Source: Paralithodes platypus (Eukaryota > Arthropoda > Malacostraca > Decapoda > Lithodidae). From it: 64,000 nucleotides of DNA. The position numbers and the translations under genes were made by a program. Where the stretch lies: positions 5,805,069 to 5,869,068 of the forward strand of contig CM064552.1 of NCBI GenBank assembly GCA_032716605.1, written 5' to 3'. Every line of letters starts with the position of its first letter. Position 1 is the stretch's first letter. The notes under the pieces are model-generated. The model worked only from the letters and a program-made list of their open reading frames with translations, did no database searches and had not been told where the DNA came from. Below are positions 25,201 through 32,073 of this stretch, piece by piece.

Positions 25201-28200
25201 ATTTTTTTTCCTGGCGAGCGATAGCGAGCCTGTAGTTTATGAGGAACCGGCACATTTTTCTATCGAAAAATTTACAAATATATCTTGAAGGAGGGTCTTG
25301 GGTGCGTGTATTTTTAAGCTTGATGAAGGTCTAGGGAGGAAACTAAAAAAACATAAAAAAAAAAACACATAAATGAGCAGGCCGAGGATGGTCATACCTT
25401 CCCCATGGTAGGTGGAGAATAGAAGTGAGAGAAGTAAATTTGCCCCTTTTTTCCCAACTCATAGCTTATAGATCTCATCTTAACTTAAATTTGCAGCTAC
25501 ACCTTTCCCTTGGTAGTGGAGAATACAATTAAAATGTAAAACTTGCAAACCAAACAAACCAAAACTGGGACAAAGACAATAAATATAAAGTGGAGAATAC
25601 AAGTGAGAGAATTTTTTTTTTTTTTTCCTGTAAGAAGTTTAACCAGACCACTGAGCTCCTCAAAAGAGCTCCCATACGGCTGGCATGTGATAAAAGTAAA
25701 TTTCTCCTTTTTCCCAACTCATAGTTAAAAGTTCTCATCCTAACTTATGACTAATGAGGAAGTAAGAAGGAGGTGTGGTGTGGAGGTAGATGTGCTGGAA
25801 AGTGTGAAAAGGAACAACTTGAGATGGTTCGGCCATATGGAACGTATGGAAAGCGAGAGAATGACTAAGAGGGTGTACGAGAGCGAGGTGGAGGGACAGA
25901 GAGGGAGAGGTAGACCGAACGAGAGGTGGAAGGATGGAGTGAGGATGTATATGAACGAAGGCGGTGCTGGTTGGGGGGAGGGTCGTCGACTGACCGTGGA
26001 CAGTGGTGCATGGGGGCGGTTCGTTCGTGGCTACCCCTTCGGGGATGCCGGCGTCAGGCAATAGATAGATAGATAGATCCTAACTTAAATACAGTATGCA
26101 TCTTTATCTTGCCCATAGTAGGTGGAGAATGGAAATGAGAGAAGTTAATTTCCCCCTTTTTCTCAACTCATAGCTTAAAGTTCTCATCCTAACCTGAATT
26201 TGCACCTATGACTTTCCCATGGTAGGTCTAGTTTATCCCCTTCTGTACCGGTGACATCCTTTCCATTGTATTCTGGTAACTATATACATACAGTACAGTA
26301 TGTATTCAGCTTAGGAAGAACGTTTACCAATTAAATGGCTACAGACTGTATGTAGCTATTAATCCTTTTACCTAACATATACCCCCCTGGTACTACTCTC
26401 CTTGTCACGGTTGGTGTGCTTTGGGACCAGCAACTGGGGCTTGATGGGGGAGGGATGTGGTTGTTTCCCTCCCTCTCCCCTCGAGCTTTCGTCCTCAACT
26501 TGACTAATTTTGAGTAGATTTATTTTCCTCGTTCTATGTTTTTCCCCTTCTATTCTTATTCTGTCCCATTCGGCTGTCCTCGGGCAGCCTATATCTCATG
26601 TCTCCCTGGCCTGGCTAGGTAGTTGACTCCTGACCCGTTTTGTCTCTTCGGTTGCTGATGTGGCCGAACTGACTCGATTCCCTTCAGTACTGCATTTTTT
26701 ATTTCTCGGTGTGATTTTTTCTACCTTCGACCTAATCTCTCATTCTTCGCCCTGATCACTTCTTGGTTGGTGTTGCTGTGTAGCAGTTCTTGCCTAATCC
26801 TTCGGCCCTGCCCTATAAGAGCTCTGATGTGGAGCTCGTGTGGTCCGGCTGAACTGGTGAAATGGTGAGAAATGTCTGCGTGTCTTCACCTTCCTCGATT
26901 TGTTCCCCTACTGCCCTTCCTTCTCTATCTTGACTCGTTTAGTTATATATCTTGATCGAATCCTTCGGGCCAGCCCTATGAGAGGTCTTTTGTGGAGCTC
27001 AGTTGTCTGGTTAAAATAATATTTAAAACAAAAAATATAATAATAATATATATCCTTCCTACTGTAAGCTTCATAAAATGTTCTAAATATAGTTGAAATG
27101 TAATGAAAAAGTTGTCACCGGCACTGATAGGGTTAAGCGAGCGATGTTCATTCTCTGTTTACTCAACCCTTTTTACTCGGTTCATAGATTTTGTTATAAC
27201 TTAGAATAAAGGATTACTAACTTAACTAATCTAACTTAATCACTCCCAGCCCACCCAATTTTTTTTATCAAATTCTTAACTGCTGAATAGCTTCCCTAGC
27301 CTAAAATAACCTTTCCTAACTTGCCCCTTGGTAGATACAGAATGAACGAATTGGGGTTGTTTCAAACGGCTGTAATTCACAGTTGTTTTTCCAATCCACT
27401 AAACTTTTTACAAATTAATAGTTGTTCTCTTAACTTATCATCGCCAGGATGTACCTAACCTTTCTCATCCTGTAGTTGCAAGAGAGTGAGACAGGGTTTA
27501 TCATCAGTCTACTCAACCATTTTTGCCATTTCATATATTTAAAGGAAACCTACCCTAACTATCATACACCATCAATCCTACCTTAGCTTTACATATCCTT
27601 ACATAACCTTCCCTGCTTCTGATAGCAGCTCTCCATGTGTCACTATCCTGAATAGGGAATAGACAAGGATCATGACACATTTAGGGGGTGAGCTTCTCGC
27701 TTAGTCTATTCAAACTTGGACAATGCATTGCTATTGTCTTAACCCTAATTAAAGCACTGTAATTTGATATCTATGATCTATTTTTGTATCTACACTTTCT
27801 ACAGTGTCCAAATATACCAAACAAGACACAACGTCCTAATTATTTAGTGATGTTATCACACTATAAGGAAAGTAAACAGAGTAACAATTGGTATGTCACA
27901 CTGAATAAAATATTTGTCAGAATTGGGATTAGTAGACCTAGATTACCCGTAAGTTCAAATCTAAGTGTACTGTATAATAAAATTCTTAAATAGAATTATT
28001 AAACATATGCTTAACATTATCAGAAACTAACTACTGTATGTAGTATGCATAAGAATAAATGGATTTTAAGATAATTATATCTCGTGAAGTAGTCCTATCT
28101 TCTATATTTTAAGAATAAACTAATGCCTTCCCTCTTCCCTGTGCCCTTCCTGAACACCCCCTGAACTTCAGAAGCCGCTGATGTCTCGTCATAACGGCGG

Positions 28201-28417
28201 GATGGGCGCGGACAAGGGCCACCCATGTGAGATCCACCTCACGGCCAATCGCCAGAACTGCTGCCGGACCTGGCTCTCCAAGTTCCCCACCCGCAGCAAG
28301 CGCATCGACGTCATCTCCCGCATTTGTTTCCCCATCGTCTTTGCCTTCTTCAATATGGCCTACTGGAGCACGTATCTCTTCACCGAGGAGATGGAGGAGG
28401 AGGAGCACCATAAATAG
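4098..28417 (+). CDS. GluCl: Glutamate-gated chloride channel (GluCl), 3' half of gene, joined exons
   Basis: Cys-loop ligand-gated anion channel of the neuronal and muscle plasma membrane; glutamate opens a chloride pore, and ivermectin-type lactones act on this family. Coding exons are 4098-4251, 6390-6472, 6820-6954, then either 21106-21335 or 21925-22154, then 24845-25054 and 28172-28417 (TAG). All junctions are GT-AG and the phases fit throughout. In order they encode the loop-A region, the Cys-loop (two Cys 13 residues apart), the second C-loop disulfide found in GluCl and glycine receptors, M1, M2 with the PAR anion-selectivity motif, M3, a short intracellular loop and M4 near the C-terminus. 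The N-terminal exons (signal peptide, first beta strands) are not in the window. Introns are 2.1, 0.35, 14.2, 3.5 (2.7 from exon B) and 3.1 kb, enlarged by transposons. Identification rests on residue-by-residue recognition of the family; the exon structure is read directly. Confidence 0.96.
4715..5011 (+). mobile_element. RTE-like LINE, 5'-truncated 3' end, copy 1
   Basis: A 3'-terminal LINE fragment with a perfect 12-bp target duplication AACTCTTGAAAT (4703-4714 and 5012-5023). The frame encodes the RT C-terminus: [19 protein letters not shown], then [29 protein letters not shown] and GVRQ followed by TAG. The stop codon is the first unit of the (ATAG)n tail. Confidence 0.9.
5012..6389. other. 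Intron sequence with MITE family 1 copy (5605-5915)
   Basis: The MITE 1 copy runs from ggggaagtttttttt through cccttcttcctcatgtttag to aagcttgatagctctagga. The rest is AT-rich intron with partial palindromic-MITE arms (5070-5160) and a short GA tract (6276-6300). No gene was seen. Confidence 0.5.
6390..6472 (+). CDS. GluCl: GluCl exon: Cys-loop
   Basis: This 83-nt exon lies between a ttccag acceptor and a gtgagt donor. It encodes the signature disulfide loop: Cys, 13 residues including [13 protein letters not shown], then Cys, followed by ELLMAS. The loop couples ligand binding to gating. It ends with the first base of a Tyr codon that the next exon completes, giving the family-typical ASYGW. 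Confidence 0.95.
6820..6954 (+). CDS. GluCl: GluCl exon: beta 8-10 and C-loop
   Basis: This 135-nt exon has a ccag acceptor and a gtacag donor. It encodes [19 protein letters not shown], then [13 protein letters not shown] and the C-loop start [10 protein letters not shown]. The Cys in DYC pairs with the Cys of YSC in the next exon to form the second disulfide. It ends in phase 1, matching both alternative pore exons. Several decayed copies of its last 45-60 nt plus donor follow in the intron. Confidence 0.95.
6900..7205 (+). repeat. Duplicated 3' end and donor of GluCl exon 6820-6954
   Basis: Exon end plus donor recurs exactly 100 bp later (7016-7060), still encoding [13 protein letters not shown] followed by gtacag. 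A more decayed copy, [14 protein letters not shown], lies at 7153-7200. Neither has a matching acceptor or full exon, so they are remnants. Confidence 0.8.
7206..8099. other. AT-rich intron, no gene
   Basis: Contains scattered tgtattattatgtat motifs and no coding signal. Short open frames here do not match splice sites or families I know. Confidence 0.4.
8100..8575 (+). repeat. Further decayed copies of the C-loop exon end
   Basis: Segments resembling the TGTAACAGCAAGACTAATAC end of exon 6820-6954, followed by gtaagg-like donors, occur at 8118-8160 and 8222-8270 (about 110 bp apart), with a weaker one near 8531-8560. The intervening DNA includes the 8362-8531 interspersed repeat. Confidence 0.55.
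8362..8531 (+). repeat. Interspersed repeat E
   Basis: About 170 bp from ccccattgctaggggtggcc through gtccgggaccacttt to aggggaggaggattcctag. A second copy lies at 62668-62842 and the first 30 bp recur near 31661. Class unknown. Confidence 0.7.
8806..9123 (+). mobile_element. MITE family 1, full-length, + orientation
   Basis: Flanked by TTAA at both ends (8806-8809, 9120-9123). It carries the family interior: tggacccccttctccctt, gccccattaatattgag, a long middle, and aagcttgatggaggtctagg. Confidence 0.75.
9276..9487. mobile_element. Palindromic MITE family 2 (TTAACCCCTT ends)
   Basis: Fold-back element flanked by TTAA (9276-9279, 9484-9487), with arms ttaaccccttctctaccgg and ccagtacagaagggattaa. 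The inner arms mirror each other: ctagctactgttagacga against atcgtctaaatatagctag. About 210 bp, non-coding. Confidence 0.8.
9838..10128 (+). mobile_element. SINE A, 5'-truncated
   Basis: Runs from gactgggagccaaagcgtca through ggggcttcggtgtcctggg to the tail gcaagaacaacaacaacaac. Related to the full-length copy at 32341-32750 and oriented like the Jockey-like LINE tail. Confidence 0.8.
10229..10658 (-). mobile_element. SINE A, near full-length
   Basis: The minus-strand copy begins (as its 3' end) with gttgttgttgctgttcctc, then ggctgtctggccgagcagc, and extends to the family 5' end (tctgatagaccagcccatc). Confidence 0.85.
10659..12497. other. Intron with low-complexity blocks
   Basis: Holds the right end of a family 3 MITE (10748-10770, ggcgctcgtgtgatacccc), a (TAG)n tract (10975-11010), a MITE 1 fragment (11233-11295), a pyrimidine-rich CT block (11860-12110) and a CA block (12250-12280). 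No gene was seen. Confidence 0.6.
12498..12830 (+). mobile_element. RTE-like LINE fragment, copy 2
   Basis: Target duplication ATATTTTG (12490-12497, 12831-12838). Encodes [19 protein letters not shown] and then [15 protein letters not shown] before a frameshift. The tail is an interrupted (GATA)n. Confidence 0.85.
12831..13439. other. Intron with GA/GT low-complexity tracts
   Basis: GA- and GT-rich tracts lie at 13050-13140 and 13295-13345. No gene or transposon boundary was identified. Confidence 0.5.
13440..14814 (+). mobile_element. Jockey-like LINE, 5'-truncated, with (AAC)n tail
   Basis: Non-LTR retrotransposon 3' part. The left boundary is approximate (the RT frame becomes recognisable near 13480). 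It contains the RT palm, thumb and C-terminal region, then gggaacaacaacaacaacaa. Its last 60-70 bp (ctcggggctgttcggccagg) are the same as the 3' end of SINE A. It lies in the GluCl intron in sense orientation. Confidence 0.85.
13470..14795 (+). pseudogene. Jockey-like reverse transcriptase, frameshifted
   Basis: The first frame (to 13930) encodes [29 protein letters not shown] and [13 protein letters not shown] motifs with the catalytic YADD intact (13685-13696). The second frame, 13938-14795, resumes at [14 protein letters not shown] and encodes the thumb ([15 protein letters not shown]) and a C-terminal [15 protein letters not shown] with CPGC...H...C. A break at about 13915-13938 separates the frames. 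The N-terminal RT motifs and endonuclease are missing. Confidence 0.85.
14815..15631. other. Intron, AT-rich, no gene
   Basis: Contains an (AAT)n tract at 15553-15572. The stretch 15430-15630 may be the 3' flank of the minus-strand RT element. Confidence 0.45.
15632..16325 (-). pseudogene. Penelope-like reverse transcriptase fragment
   Basis: On the minus strand the frame reads [20 protein letters not shown], then [18 protein letters not shown] (catalytic YIDD), [17 protein letters not shown] and [19 protein letters not shown], stopping near 15635. The GIPMGGN and YIDD motifs and the NFPF...SNI block resemble Penelope-like elements of invertebrates. The GIY-YIG nuclease and N-terminal half are not found. 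Clade placement is an inference; the RT assignment is firm. Confidence 0.7.
16326..16960. other. Partial family 2 and family 3 MITEs in intron
   Basis: The right arm of a family 2 element ends in ctgaaggggttaa at 16475. A family 3 element starts directly after it (ggtatcacacgagcgcctt). The rest, to 16960, has no gene. Confidence 0.6.
16961..17122. repeat. Minisatellite rich in TACTAAC, left part
   Basis: Repeats of ctaacacttctatcaacact and taactaaccctactaacat. TACTAAC occurs at 17058-17064, 17099-17105 and 17114-17120. It continues after the LINE at 21000, so the LINE split it. Confidence 0.85.
17365..17817 (+). pseudogene. LINE N-terminal zinc-finger (PHD-like) region
   Basis: The frame opens at [16 protein letters not shown] and shows two Cys/His clusters: CIVC...CNSC...H..C...CVKC and CIIC...CVKC..H..C...CNKC. 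This PHD-finger-like arrangement is known from CR1/L2-group ORFs. It runs out of frame near FTNKG, where the endonuclease frame (+1) takes over, so it was probably fused to the endonuclease before a frameshift. Confidence 0.75.
17714..19156 (+). pseudogene. LINE endonuclease and linker
   Basis: AP-endonuclease motifs in order: [43 protein letters not shown] and GISDH. The metal-binding Glu and Asp and the catalytic SDH are all present. The linker to the RT follows; the frame is lost near 19110-19156 where the RT frame begins. Confidence 0.88.
19108..20690 (+). pseudogene. LINE reverse transcriptase, catalytic site mutated
   Basis: RT motifs: [58 protein letters not shown] and LLLYADGSV. The catalytic YADD has become YADG (GGC at 19819-19821), which should abolish polymerase activity. 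A frameshift at about 20355 moves the C-terminus ([19 protein letters not shown] ... QAYVYY) to another frame. Confidence 0.88.
20964..20998. repeat. (ATT)n LINE tail
   Basis: ATT trinucleotide tail directly after the LINE 3' UTR. Confidence 0.95.
21000..21105 (+). promoter_or_regulatory. TACTAAC-rich acceptor region of pore exon A
   Basis: Right part of the minisatellite. TACTAAC lies at 21029-21035, 21070-21076, 21082-21088 and 21092-21098, before the AG at 21104-21105. The motif at 21082 puts its branch A about 19 nt from the exon, a workable branch point. Function is inferred. Confidence 0.6.
21106..21335 (+). CDS. GluCl: GluCl alternative pore exon A (C-loop end, M1, M2, M2-M3 loop)
   Basis: This 230-nt exon enters in phase 1 and leaves in phase 0, so it is 3n+2 long. 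It encodes EYSC (closing the second disulfide), the pre-M1 strand ending [10 protein letters not shown]1 with [19 protein letters not shown], and M2 starting [14 protein letters not shown], then the M2-M3 loop up to SLPPVSYTK. This is the canonical arthropod GluCl sequence. M2 position 2' is Ala and 6' is Thr. The acceptor is strong, with four TACTAAC motifs in the 77 nt before it; the donor is gtacaa. Joined to exon B it would shift frame, so the two exons must be alternatives. Confidence 0.96.
21300..21545 (+). repeat. Decayed duplication of the 3' end of pore exon A
   Basis: At 21445-21480 the sequence cagacctccatcaacca then gtggctgcccctg resembles the exon A stretch encoding [11 protein letters not shown]. 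The flanking intron (ttctggctatcattacagga and ttggctatcactggatga) is also repeated, with a period of about 145 bp. Confidence 0.6.
21546..21702. other. Intron between pore exons, partial MITE
   Basis: Contains a family-2-like half ending gggttaattgagatcgtttc ... aaaggggttaaac. No additional exon was found. Confidence 0.5.
21703..21914. mobile_element. Degenerate palindromic MITE abutting pore exon B acceptor
   Basis: Resembles family 2: ggggttaaacctttga at the left, gatttatgcagcttagaaag inside, and gtagtgaaggggtta at the right end. It ends 11 nt before exon B, so the branch-point region of exon B lies within it. Confidence 0.5.
21925..22154 (+). CDS. GluCl: GluCl alternative pore exon B (C-loop end, M1, M2, M2-M3 loop)
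   Basis: Exactly 230 nt with the same entry and exit phases as exon A and an uninterrupted frame. It encodes LYSC, then [16 protein letters not shown]1 with [19 protein letters not shown], and M2 starting [14 protein letters not shown], ending LPPVSYLK. About 51 of 77 residues match exon A. M2 differs at 1' (Val to Ile), 2' (Ala to Ser), 5' (Val to Met), 12', 15', 16' and 18'. The acceptor follows attacgcag, 11 nt after a MITE-like end. The donor gtccga is weak, which suggests regulated use. An intact frame and conserved pore motifs argue against a dead exon. Expression is not shown by the DNA. Confidence 0.9.
22155..23699. other. Intron after pore exon B, no gene
   Basis: AT-rich unique-looking DNA. 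I saw no third pore exon, in either orientation, and no recognised transposon ends. Confidence 0.5.
23700..24042 (+). repeat. Pyrimidine-rich minisatellite, about 57-66 bp unit
   Basis: About six diverged units of the form caagtataagtatttccccc, ctccttcccttacctcccta and catccttcatccaatcca. It is strongly C/T biased on the GluCl sense strand, between pore exon B and the M3 exon. Confidence 0.8.
24043..24844. other. Intron upstream of M3 exon, no gene
   Basis: Nothing beyond short direct repeats was recognised. The acceptor at its end has a poor pyrimidine tract. Confidence 0.45.
24845..25054 (+). CDS. GluCl: GluCl exon: M3 and start of intracellular loop
   Basis: This 210-nt exon is phase 0 at both ends, with acceptor aaacag (weak pyrimidine tract) and donor gtaggt. 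It encodes [20 protein letters not shown] and then ALVNYASRS, which is M3. The Gly in WTGVC, associated in this family with macrocyclic-lactone sensitivity, is present. A charged loop follows ([19 protein letters not shown]), ending HTFPM. The inserted loop exon known from some insect GluCl transcripts is absent. Decayed copies of its end and donor recur downstream to 26230. Confidence 0.95.
25069..25360 (+). mobile_element. MITE family 1, truncated
   Basis: Family interior from accccttcttcctcaggttt through gcgagcgatagcgagcctg to aagcttgatgaaggtctagg. It lies 14 bp after the M3 exon. Confidence 0.7.
25625..25685 (-). repeat. Fragment of repeat family C
   Basis: agtttaaccagaccactgag and caaaagagctcccatacgg match the 3' end of the repeats at 26390, 41640 and 55035. 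Confidence 0.6.
25748..26076 (+). mobile_element. RTE-like LINE fragment, copy 3
   Basis: Target duplication ATCCTAACTTA (25737-25747 and 26077-26087). It has an open frame to GVRQ-stop and then a (GATA)n tail. It splits a decayed M3-exon-end duplication unit. Confidence 0.92.
26227..27135. mobile_element. Family 2 MITE split by repeat family C
   Basis: The left arm (tccccttctgtaccggtgac) starts at 26230 and the right arm ends gggttaa at 27135. The family C insertion (26390-27025) separates them. Confidence 0.6.
26390..27025 (+). mobile_element. Repeat family C, long copy (retroelement 3' region?)
   Basis: About 630 bp, inverted copy at 55035-55620. It contains tcgagctttcgtcctcaact and a 3' end gagctcagttgtctggttaa. 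The same 3' end follows a tRNA-like head at 41640-41850. No coding frame was seen. It may be the 3' UTR of a LINE or a long SINE. Confidence 0.55.
27136..28171. other. Intron before last GluCl exon, no gene
   Basis: AT-rich unique-looking DNA. Nothing was recognised. Confidence 0.5.
28172..28417 (+). CDS. GluCl: GluCl last exon: intracellular loop end, M4, stop
   Basis: This exon follows acceptor cttcag in phase 0 and encodes KPLMSRHNG, a Gly-rich stretch, [19 protein letters not shown] and M4 ([18 protein letters not shown]), ending STYLF and a Glu-rich tail [10 protein letters not shown] before TAG at 28415-28417. FPM joined to KPL reproduces the usual GluCl junction, so no exon seems to be missing between 25054 and 28172. 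No clear polyadenylation signal follows closely; the first AATAAA I see is near 29994. Confidence 0.95.
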   Translation, partial: KPLMSRHNGGMGADKGHPCEIHLTANRQNCCRTWLSKFPTRSKRIDVISRICFPIVFAFFNMAYWSTYLFTEEMEEEEHHK

Positions 28418-28606
28418 AAGAAGAGATAAGGAAAAACTGATAAAGAGGAGAATTAGACAGGAGAAGAAGGCCTAATAGAAGGTGGGTTAATTGAGATTAT
28501 ATTACTTATTCAATGCAAGGCTATATATGAAAGAAGAGACAAGGGAAAAATTTATAAAAGAGAAGACTTTGACAGGGGAAGAAGGCCCAATCGAAGGTGA
28601 GTTAAC
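28418..28606 (+). repeat. Tandem duplication just after the GluCl stop codon
   Basis: The block from the stop codon (aagaagagataaggaaaaac ... gaagaaggcctaatagaagg) is repeated about 110 bp later at 28529-28600 (gaagagacaagggaaaaatt ... gaaggcccaatcgaaggtga). The second copy is interrupted by a TTAA-flanked MITE at 28602. Confidence 0.75.
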
Positions 28607-28828
28607 CCTCTCACATCCTGACACAATTTTGAGCCTATTAGGGATACTTTAAAGCCTTTGTTACCATCAGGGGTATCCATAAACCTTTAGTTTGTTTACT
28701 TCAACCTCTGCAGTTATCTTTGAGTTAGCTGAAAACTAATTTTGGAGAGGTAATTATAACAGTGAGAGTAATCTATTTCTTATTGCTAATCTGGCAACCT
28801 CTGCGTCCTATGGTCGTGAGAGGGTTAA
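28602..28828. mobile_element. TTAA-flanked MITE
   Basis: Ends ttaaccctctcac and gtgagagggttaa are inverted and flanked by TTAA. 227 bp, non-coding, inserted in the duplicated 3' region of GluCl. Confidence 0.75.
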
Positions 28829-28849
28829 TTAGGAGTACATATTGCAACT

Positions 28850-29070
28850 AAAGGGGCAGACATTTTGAAATTTCAAAAGTAATGGGGCTAAACATGAGGG
28901 AGAAAGGGGCCCAGAAATCCCCCTTCCCACCCCCCTTTAAAGGATTCAATCTGCTTACAGTTGGAGATAAAAGTGAATTATTAGTATGGAAGTGTGACAG
29001 GTGCTGTATGAAACAAATATGCTTTGTTTGTCATTTGATCAGTAGTCATTGCTATTTATGTTAATCTATA
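28850..29070. other. MITE family 1 fragment and short unique DNA
   Basis: 28855-28945 carries gggctaaacatgagggagaa on the complementary orientation of family 1. The rest is unassigned. Confidence 0.55.
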
Positions 29071-29287
29071 TATTGACCCCATCTGTATCGGAGATGTCTT
29101 TTACATTTATTCTGGCTACTATTAGATGATTTAATTCAGTTTAAAAAGGGCCTCCAGCTTTTAACAGCCTTCGAACTATCTCCTTTAACCCATTTTACCA
29201 CCATAGATCCTTCTTAAACTGCACATAAGCACCTAATTATAGCAAGAATATAATGACAAAAGATGTCGCCGGTACAGAAGGGGTTAA
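29071..29287. mobile_element. Palindromic MITE family 2
   Basis: Arms gaccccatctgtatcggaga and gatgtcgccggtacagaagg, then ggttaa. The inner mirror segments tctggctactattagatga and cacctaattatagcaagaat are visible. Confidence 0.75.
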
Positions 29288-29934
29288 CCTATATACAGTA
29301 TACTTGTTCATTTTATTCCATATACTGTATTAAACTATATTATCGTAGCAACATATATCTTAACTTGTCCACTTTCACATGGCAGTAACTTACATCTTAC
29401 CTCAACACTTTTTCCCTGAGACAAATATACATTTGTTAGAGATAATTCCTGAAATGTAATAGAAAAATATCTATATATAAATGTTGGCAATTCATCTATT
29501 TTTTATATTAATTATTAACTTACCTCTTTGATATATACATTTTGGCAATGATTATATATATATACTGTACTGTACATATATACAGTACATTATACAGATA
29601 ATTATATTTTGTCAACAGGTTTGTGGCGAGTCGCGTATGGGCTCTGCATTGATATTAAGGTTAACCAGAATTCCCCCAAATTTATCAGAGTTGCTAATAC
29701 TGCAATTGACATCAACTGAATCAATCAAACCCATCCTCATCCACCTTCAATCAACTGCAAGACTGGAATGCATCACTTGGAACCTGCAGAAACTGGAATC
29801 CAATGCCAAGTGGAATCCATAATTTAGCATCATCCGCTAACACCCACGCAGAATCAGGAGCGCAATTCAAACACAAGAGCAACAAAACAACTAACCCCAA
29901 TCAGCAGGCAAGTGGAATTCAAGTTCAAGTGGAA
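29288..29934. other. AT-rich DNA, no gene
   Basis: (TA)-rich tracts at 29550-29600. No coding signal. Confidence 0.45.
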
Positions 29935-30100
29935 CTCAACCTCAAGTGGAATTCAAACTCAAGTAGAATCAAAACTCAAATGGAATCCAACCTCAAATAA
30001 ACTTTAGCCTTAAGTGGAACTCAACCTCAAGTGGAACTCAAACTCAAGTGGAATCTAAACTCAAGTGGAATTCAAAATCAAGTTAAATTCAAACTTAAGT
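29935..30100. repeat. Minisatellite of 17-18 bp (ctcaagtggaattcaaa)
   Basis: About nine diverged units. It is interrupted by the SINE at 30101 and resumes at 30498-30525. Confidence 0.85.
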
Positions 30101-30497
30101 TTGTTGTTGTTGTTCCCCAGGCTGTCTGGCCTAACAGCCTCAAGGTCCTGAGCAAGGCCAAGGCCATAAACGAGCGCCCCCACAAAACCCTCCCTGCTTA
30201 CCACTAATAAAGCCCGGGTGACCGAAGCCACTCCAAGGCAGGGAGCTGAGGAGGGTGCGGAAACGCCTGGGAAACCAAAGCCCCACCCAAGGCACTGTGC
30301 CCCTCAGCAATTATGAAGGAAAAGTTAAGGGGCAAAGGAAAAATGTGACGCTTTGGCTCCCAATCAGTCAACCTCTAGGTTGGCAATCCACGGAAAAGAC
30401 GCCGTCACTTGAGATAAGTAAAAGGAACAGTCAGAGTAAGCTATGGGTATGGCAGAGATTGCTCAGCTCTCACTCTGATAGACCAGCCCATCACCAC
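30101..30497 (-). mobile_element. SINE A, near full-length
   Basis: Starts gttgttgttgttccccaggc and ends at the family 5' end gaccagcccatcaccac. It is inserted in the 17-18 bp minisatellite. Confidence 0.85.
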
Positions 30498-30525
30498 TCA
30501 AGTAGAATCAAACCTCAAGTGTAAT

Positions 30526-30919
30526 CAATAAGTATCTGCATTACAGAATCAGGAACCAACCGTGTAAACCAAGAGAGCCTCAGAACAAAGCCATGATAGC
30601 TTACTGGCATCCATAAGTACCTTTATTATCGTCTCTGTTATTTCCAGCTGGCGGTAAATTGCCATGTCCCCATCTTGATCACTCGGCTGCTTCGAAGATT
30701 TTGTAGTGAAATATGCTGTTGATTATGGAAACTTGGCATAAATCTTCTTCTTTCGGCTGTTCCTCTTAGGGGTGTGAATATGGTGCAGAAATATAGTACA
30801 GTACTGGTACTGTAATTTCATATTTTTCCATTACGTATCAAGGAATTAGCTGCTAAGGGGTTCAATTCACCATCAGCTGAAATAAACTGACTATAGTAGG
30901 CTACTGTAGCTACTTAGTG
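30526..30919. other. No gene seen
   Basis: Unassigned AT-rich DNA. Confidence 0.4.
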
Positions 30920-31508
30920 TTAACCATTTCAGTACGATGACGCCCTTTCCACATTATATTCTGATAACCATAAACACTTTCAGTTTACAAGTTTCTAGAT
31001 CTCAAGTGACGGCGTCTCTTCCGTGGATTGACTCCCAATCTACCATGATTGGAAGCCAAAGCGTCACATTTTTCCTTTGCCCCTCAACTTTCTCTTCATA
31101 ATTGCTGAGGGGCACAGGGCCCTGGGTGGGGCTTTGGTTTCCCGGGCGTTTCTGCACCCTCCTTAGCTCCCCGCCATGGAGTGGCTTCGGTCACCCAGGC
31201 TTTATTGAGGTCAGCTGGGAGGGTTCTTTGGGGGCGCTCGATTATGGCCTTGGCCTTATTCGGGGCCTTGGGGCTGTTCGGCCAGGCAGCTTGAGGAACA
31301 ACAACAACAATGGATGTTTTTATATCTTTTATTCTGGCTACTGTTCAGCAATTCTAGTCAGCTTAAAAAGAATCTGTGGGAGCATTAAAAGGTAAATATT
31401 GTTTAATTTTTTGTAGCCTACACCTCTGTATCCTAGAGGTCTTTCCAAAGCTGAATAAGATTGTGCACTAGCCAGACGAAAATTACGCCATAGTATTGAA
31501 TGGGTTAA
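30920..31508. mobile_element. Family 2 MITE(s) containing a SINE A insertion
   Basis: The left arm begins ttaaccatttcagtacgatg and the right end reads gaatgggttaa (31505-31508 TTAA). The inner ttctggctactgttcagca segment follows the SINE. Confidence 0.6.
30988..31312 (+). mobile_element. SINE A, 5'-truncated, + orientation
   Basis: Runs from ctagatctcaagtgacggcg through ggggctttggtttcccgggc to ggggctgttcggccaggcag, then cttgaggaacaacaacaac. It shows the LINE-like 3' tail most clearly. Confidence 0.88.
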
Positions 31509-32073
31509 ACAAGAATCATCCGGAATCAAAACAGCCTGAAAATTACAACCAAACAAAGTCAAAAGGCAAGAATCAACAATCAATCAAATCTATCTTATCT
31601 ATCTATATACAGTACTCAGGCCCAATCCCCACTTTTCCTTTTTTTTTTTTTTTTTTTTTTAGGGGTGGCCGACTCAAGACAGAGCCACAATAGGGACAAC
31701 ACAACAGAAAACAAAATACAAATTCACACACATCTAGGTCATCCAGGAGAAGACCCAGAGACCAGGGTCACCAAGGTCCCTCCAGCACTCCCCCGAATAC
31801 CACCGCATAATATCAACCACAATATCAATCAACAGGAATCACACTTACCTATACCCTCTTCGTCATAGGTAGGCCAGATATTGTCATGTCCTTATCTTGA
31901 ATGTCGATCCGTGACTTGATTTTAATATTGGAATGCATAGTCAATTGTGGAAACAAAACTAAAGCAGAGATGTGGTAGTTTGATTTTCTGCAATCAAGTT
32001 TCAGAAAATTGGCTTAAAGGTGATGGAAATGGAATACCTTGTCTAGAAAGTAAAGTGTTATTATAAAGCAGAG
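31509..32073. other. Mixed repeats, no gene
   Basis: Contains a poly-T run (31639-31660) and a repeat E fragment (31661-31690, ggggtggccgactcaagac). The rest is unassigned. Confidence 0.5.

Larger units (their letters stand above)
25374..26235 (+). repeat. Decayed tandem copies of the M3 exon end and donor
   Basis: The exon end plus donor (ccttccccatggtaggtgga) recurs nearly perfectly at 25396-25415 and in decayed form near 25500, 26105 and 26210. The units share an intronic body (ttcccaactcatagcttaa, then gttctcatcctaac) with a period near 105 bp. A MITE (25069-25360) and an RTE-like insert (25748-26076) now separate the copies. Confidence 0.75.

Noticed and set aside
25374..25420. Alternative M3-loop exon
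   Set aside because: Only the exon's end and donor are duplicated; the start and M3 are missing.
29803..30000. 65-codon open frame rich in Asn, Gln and Ser
   Set aside because: Lies mostly in the ctcaagtggaattcaaa minisatellite.
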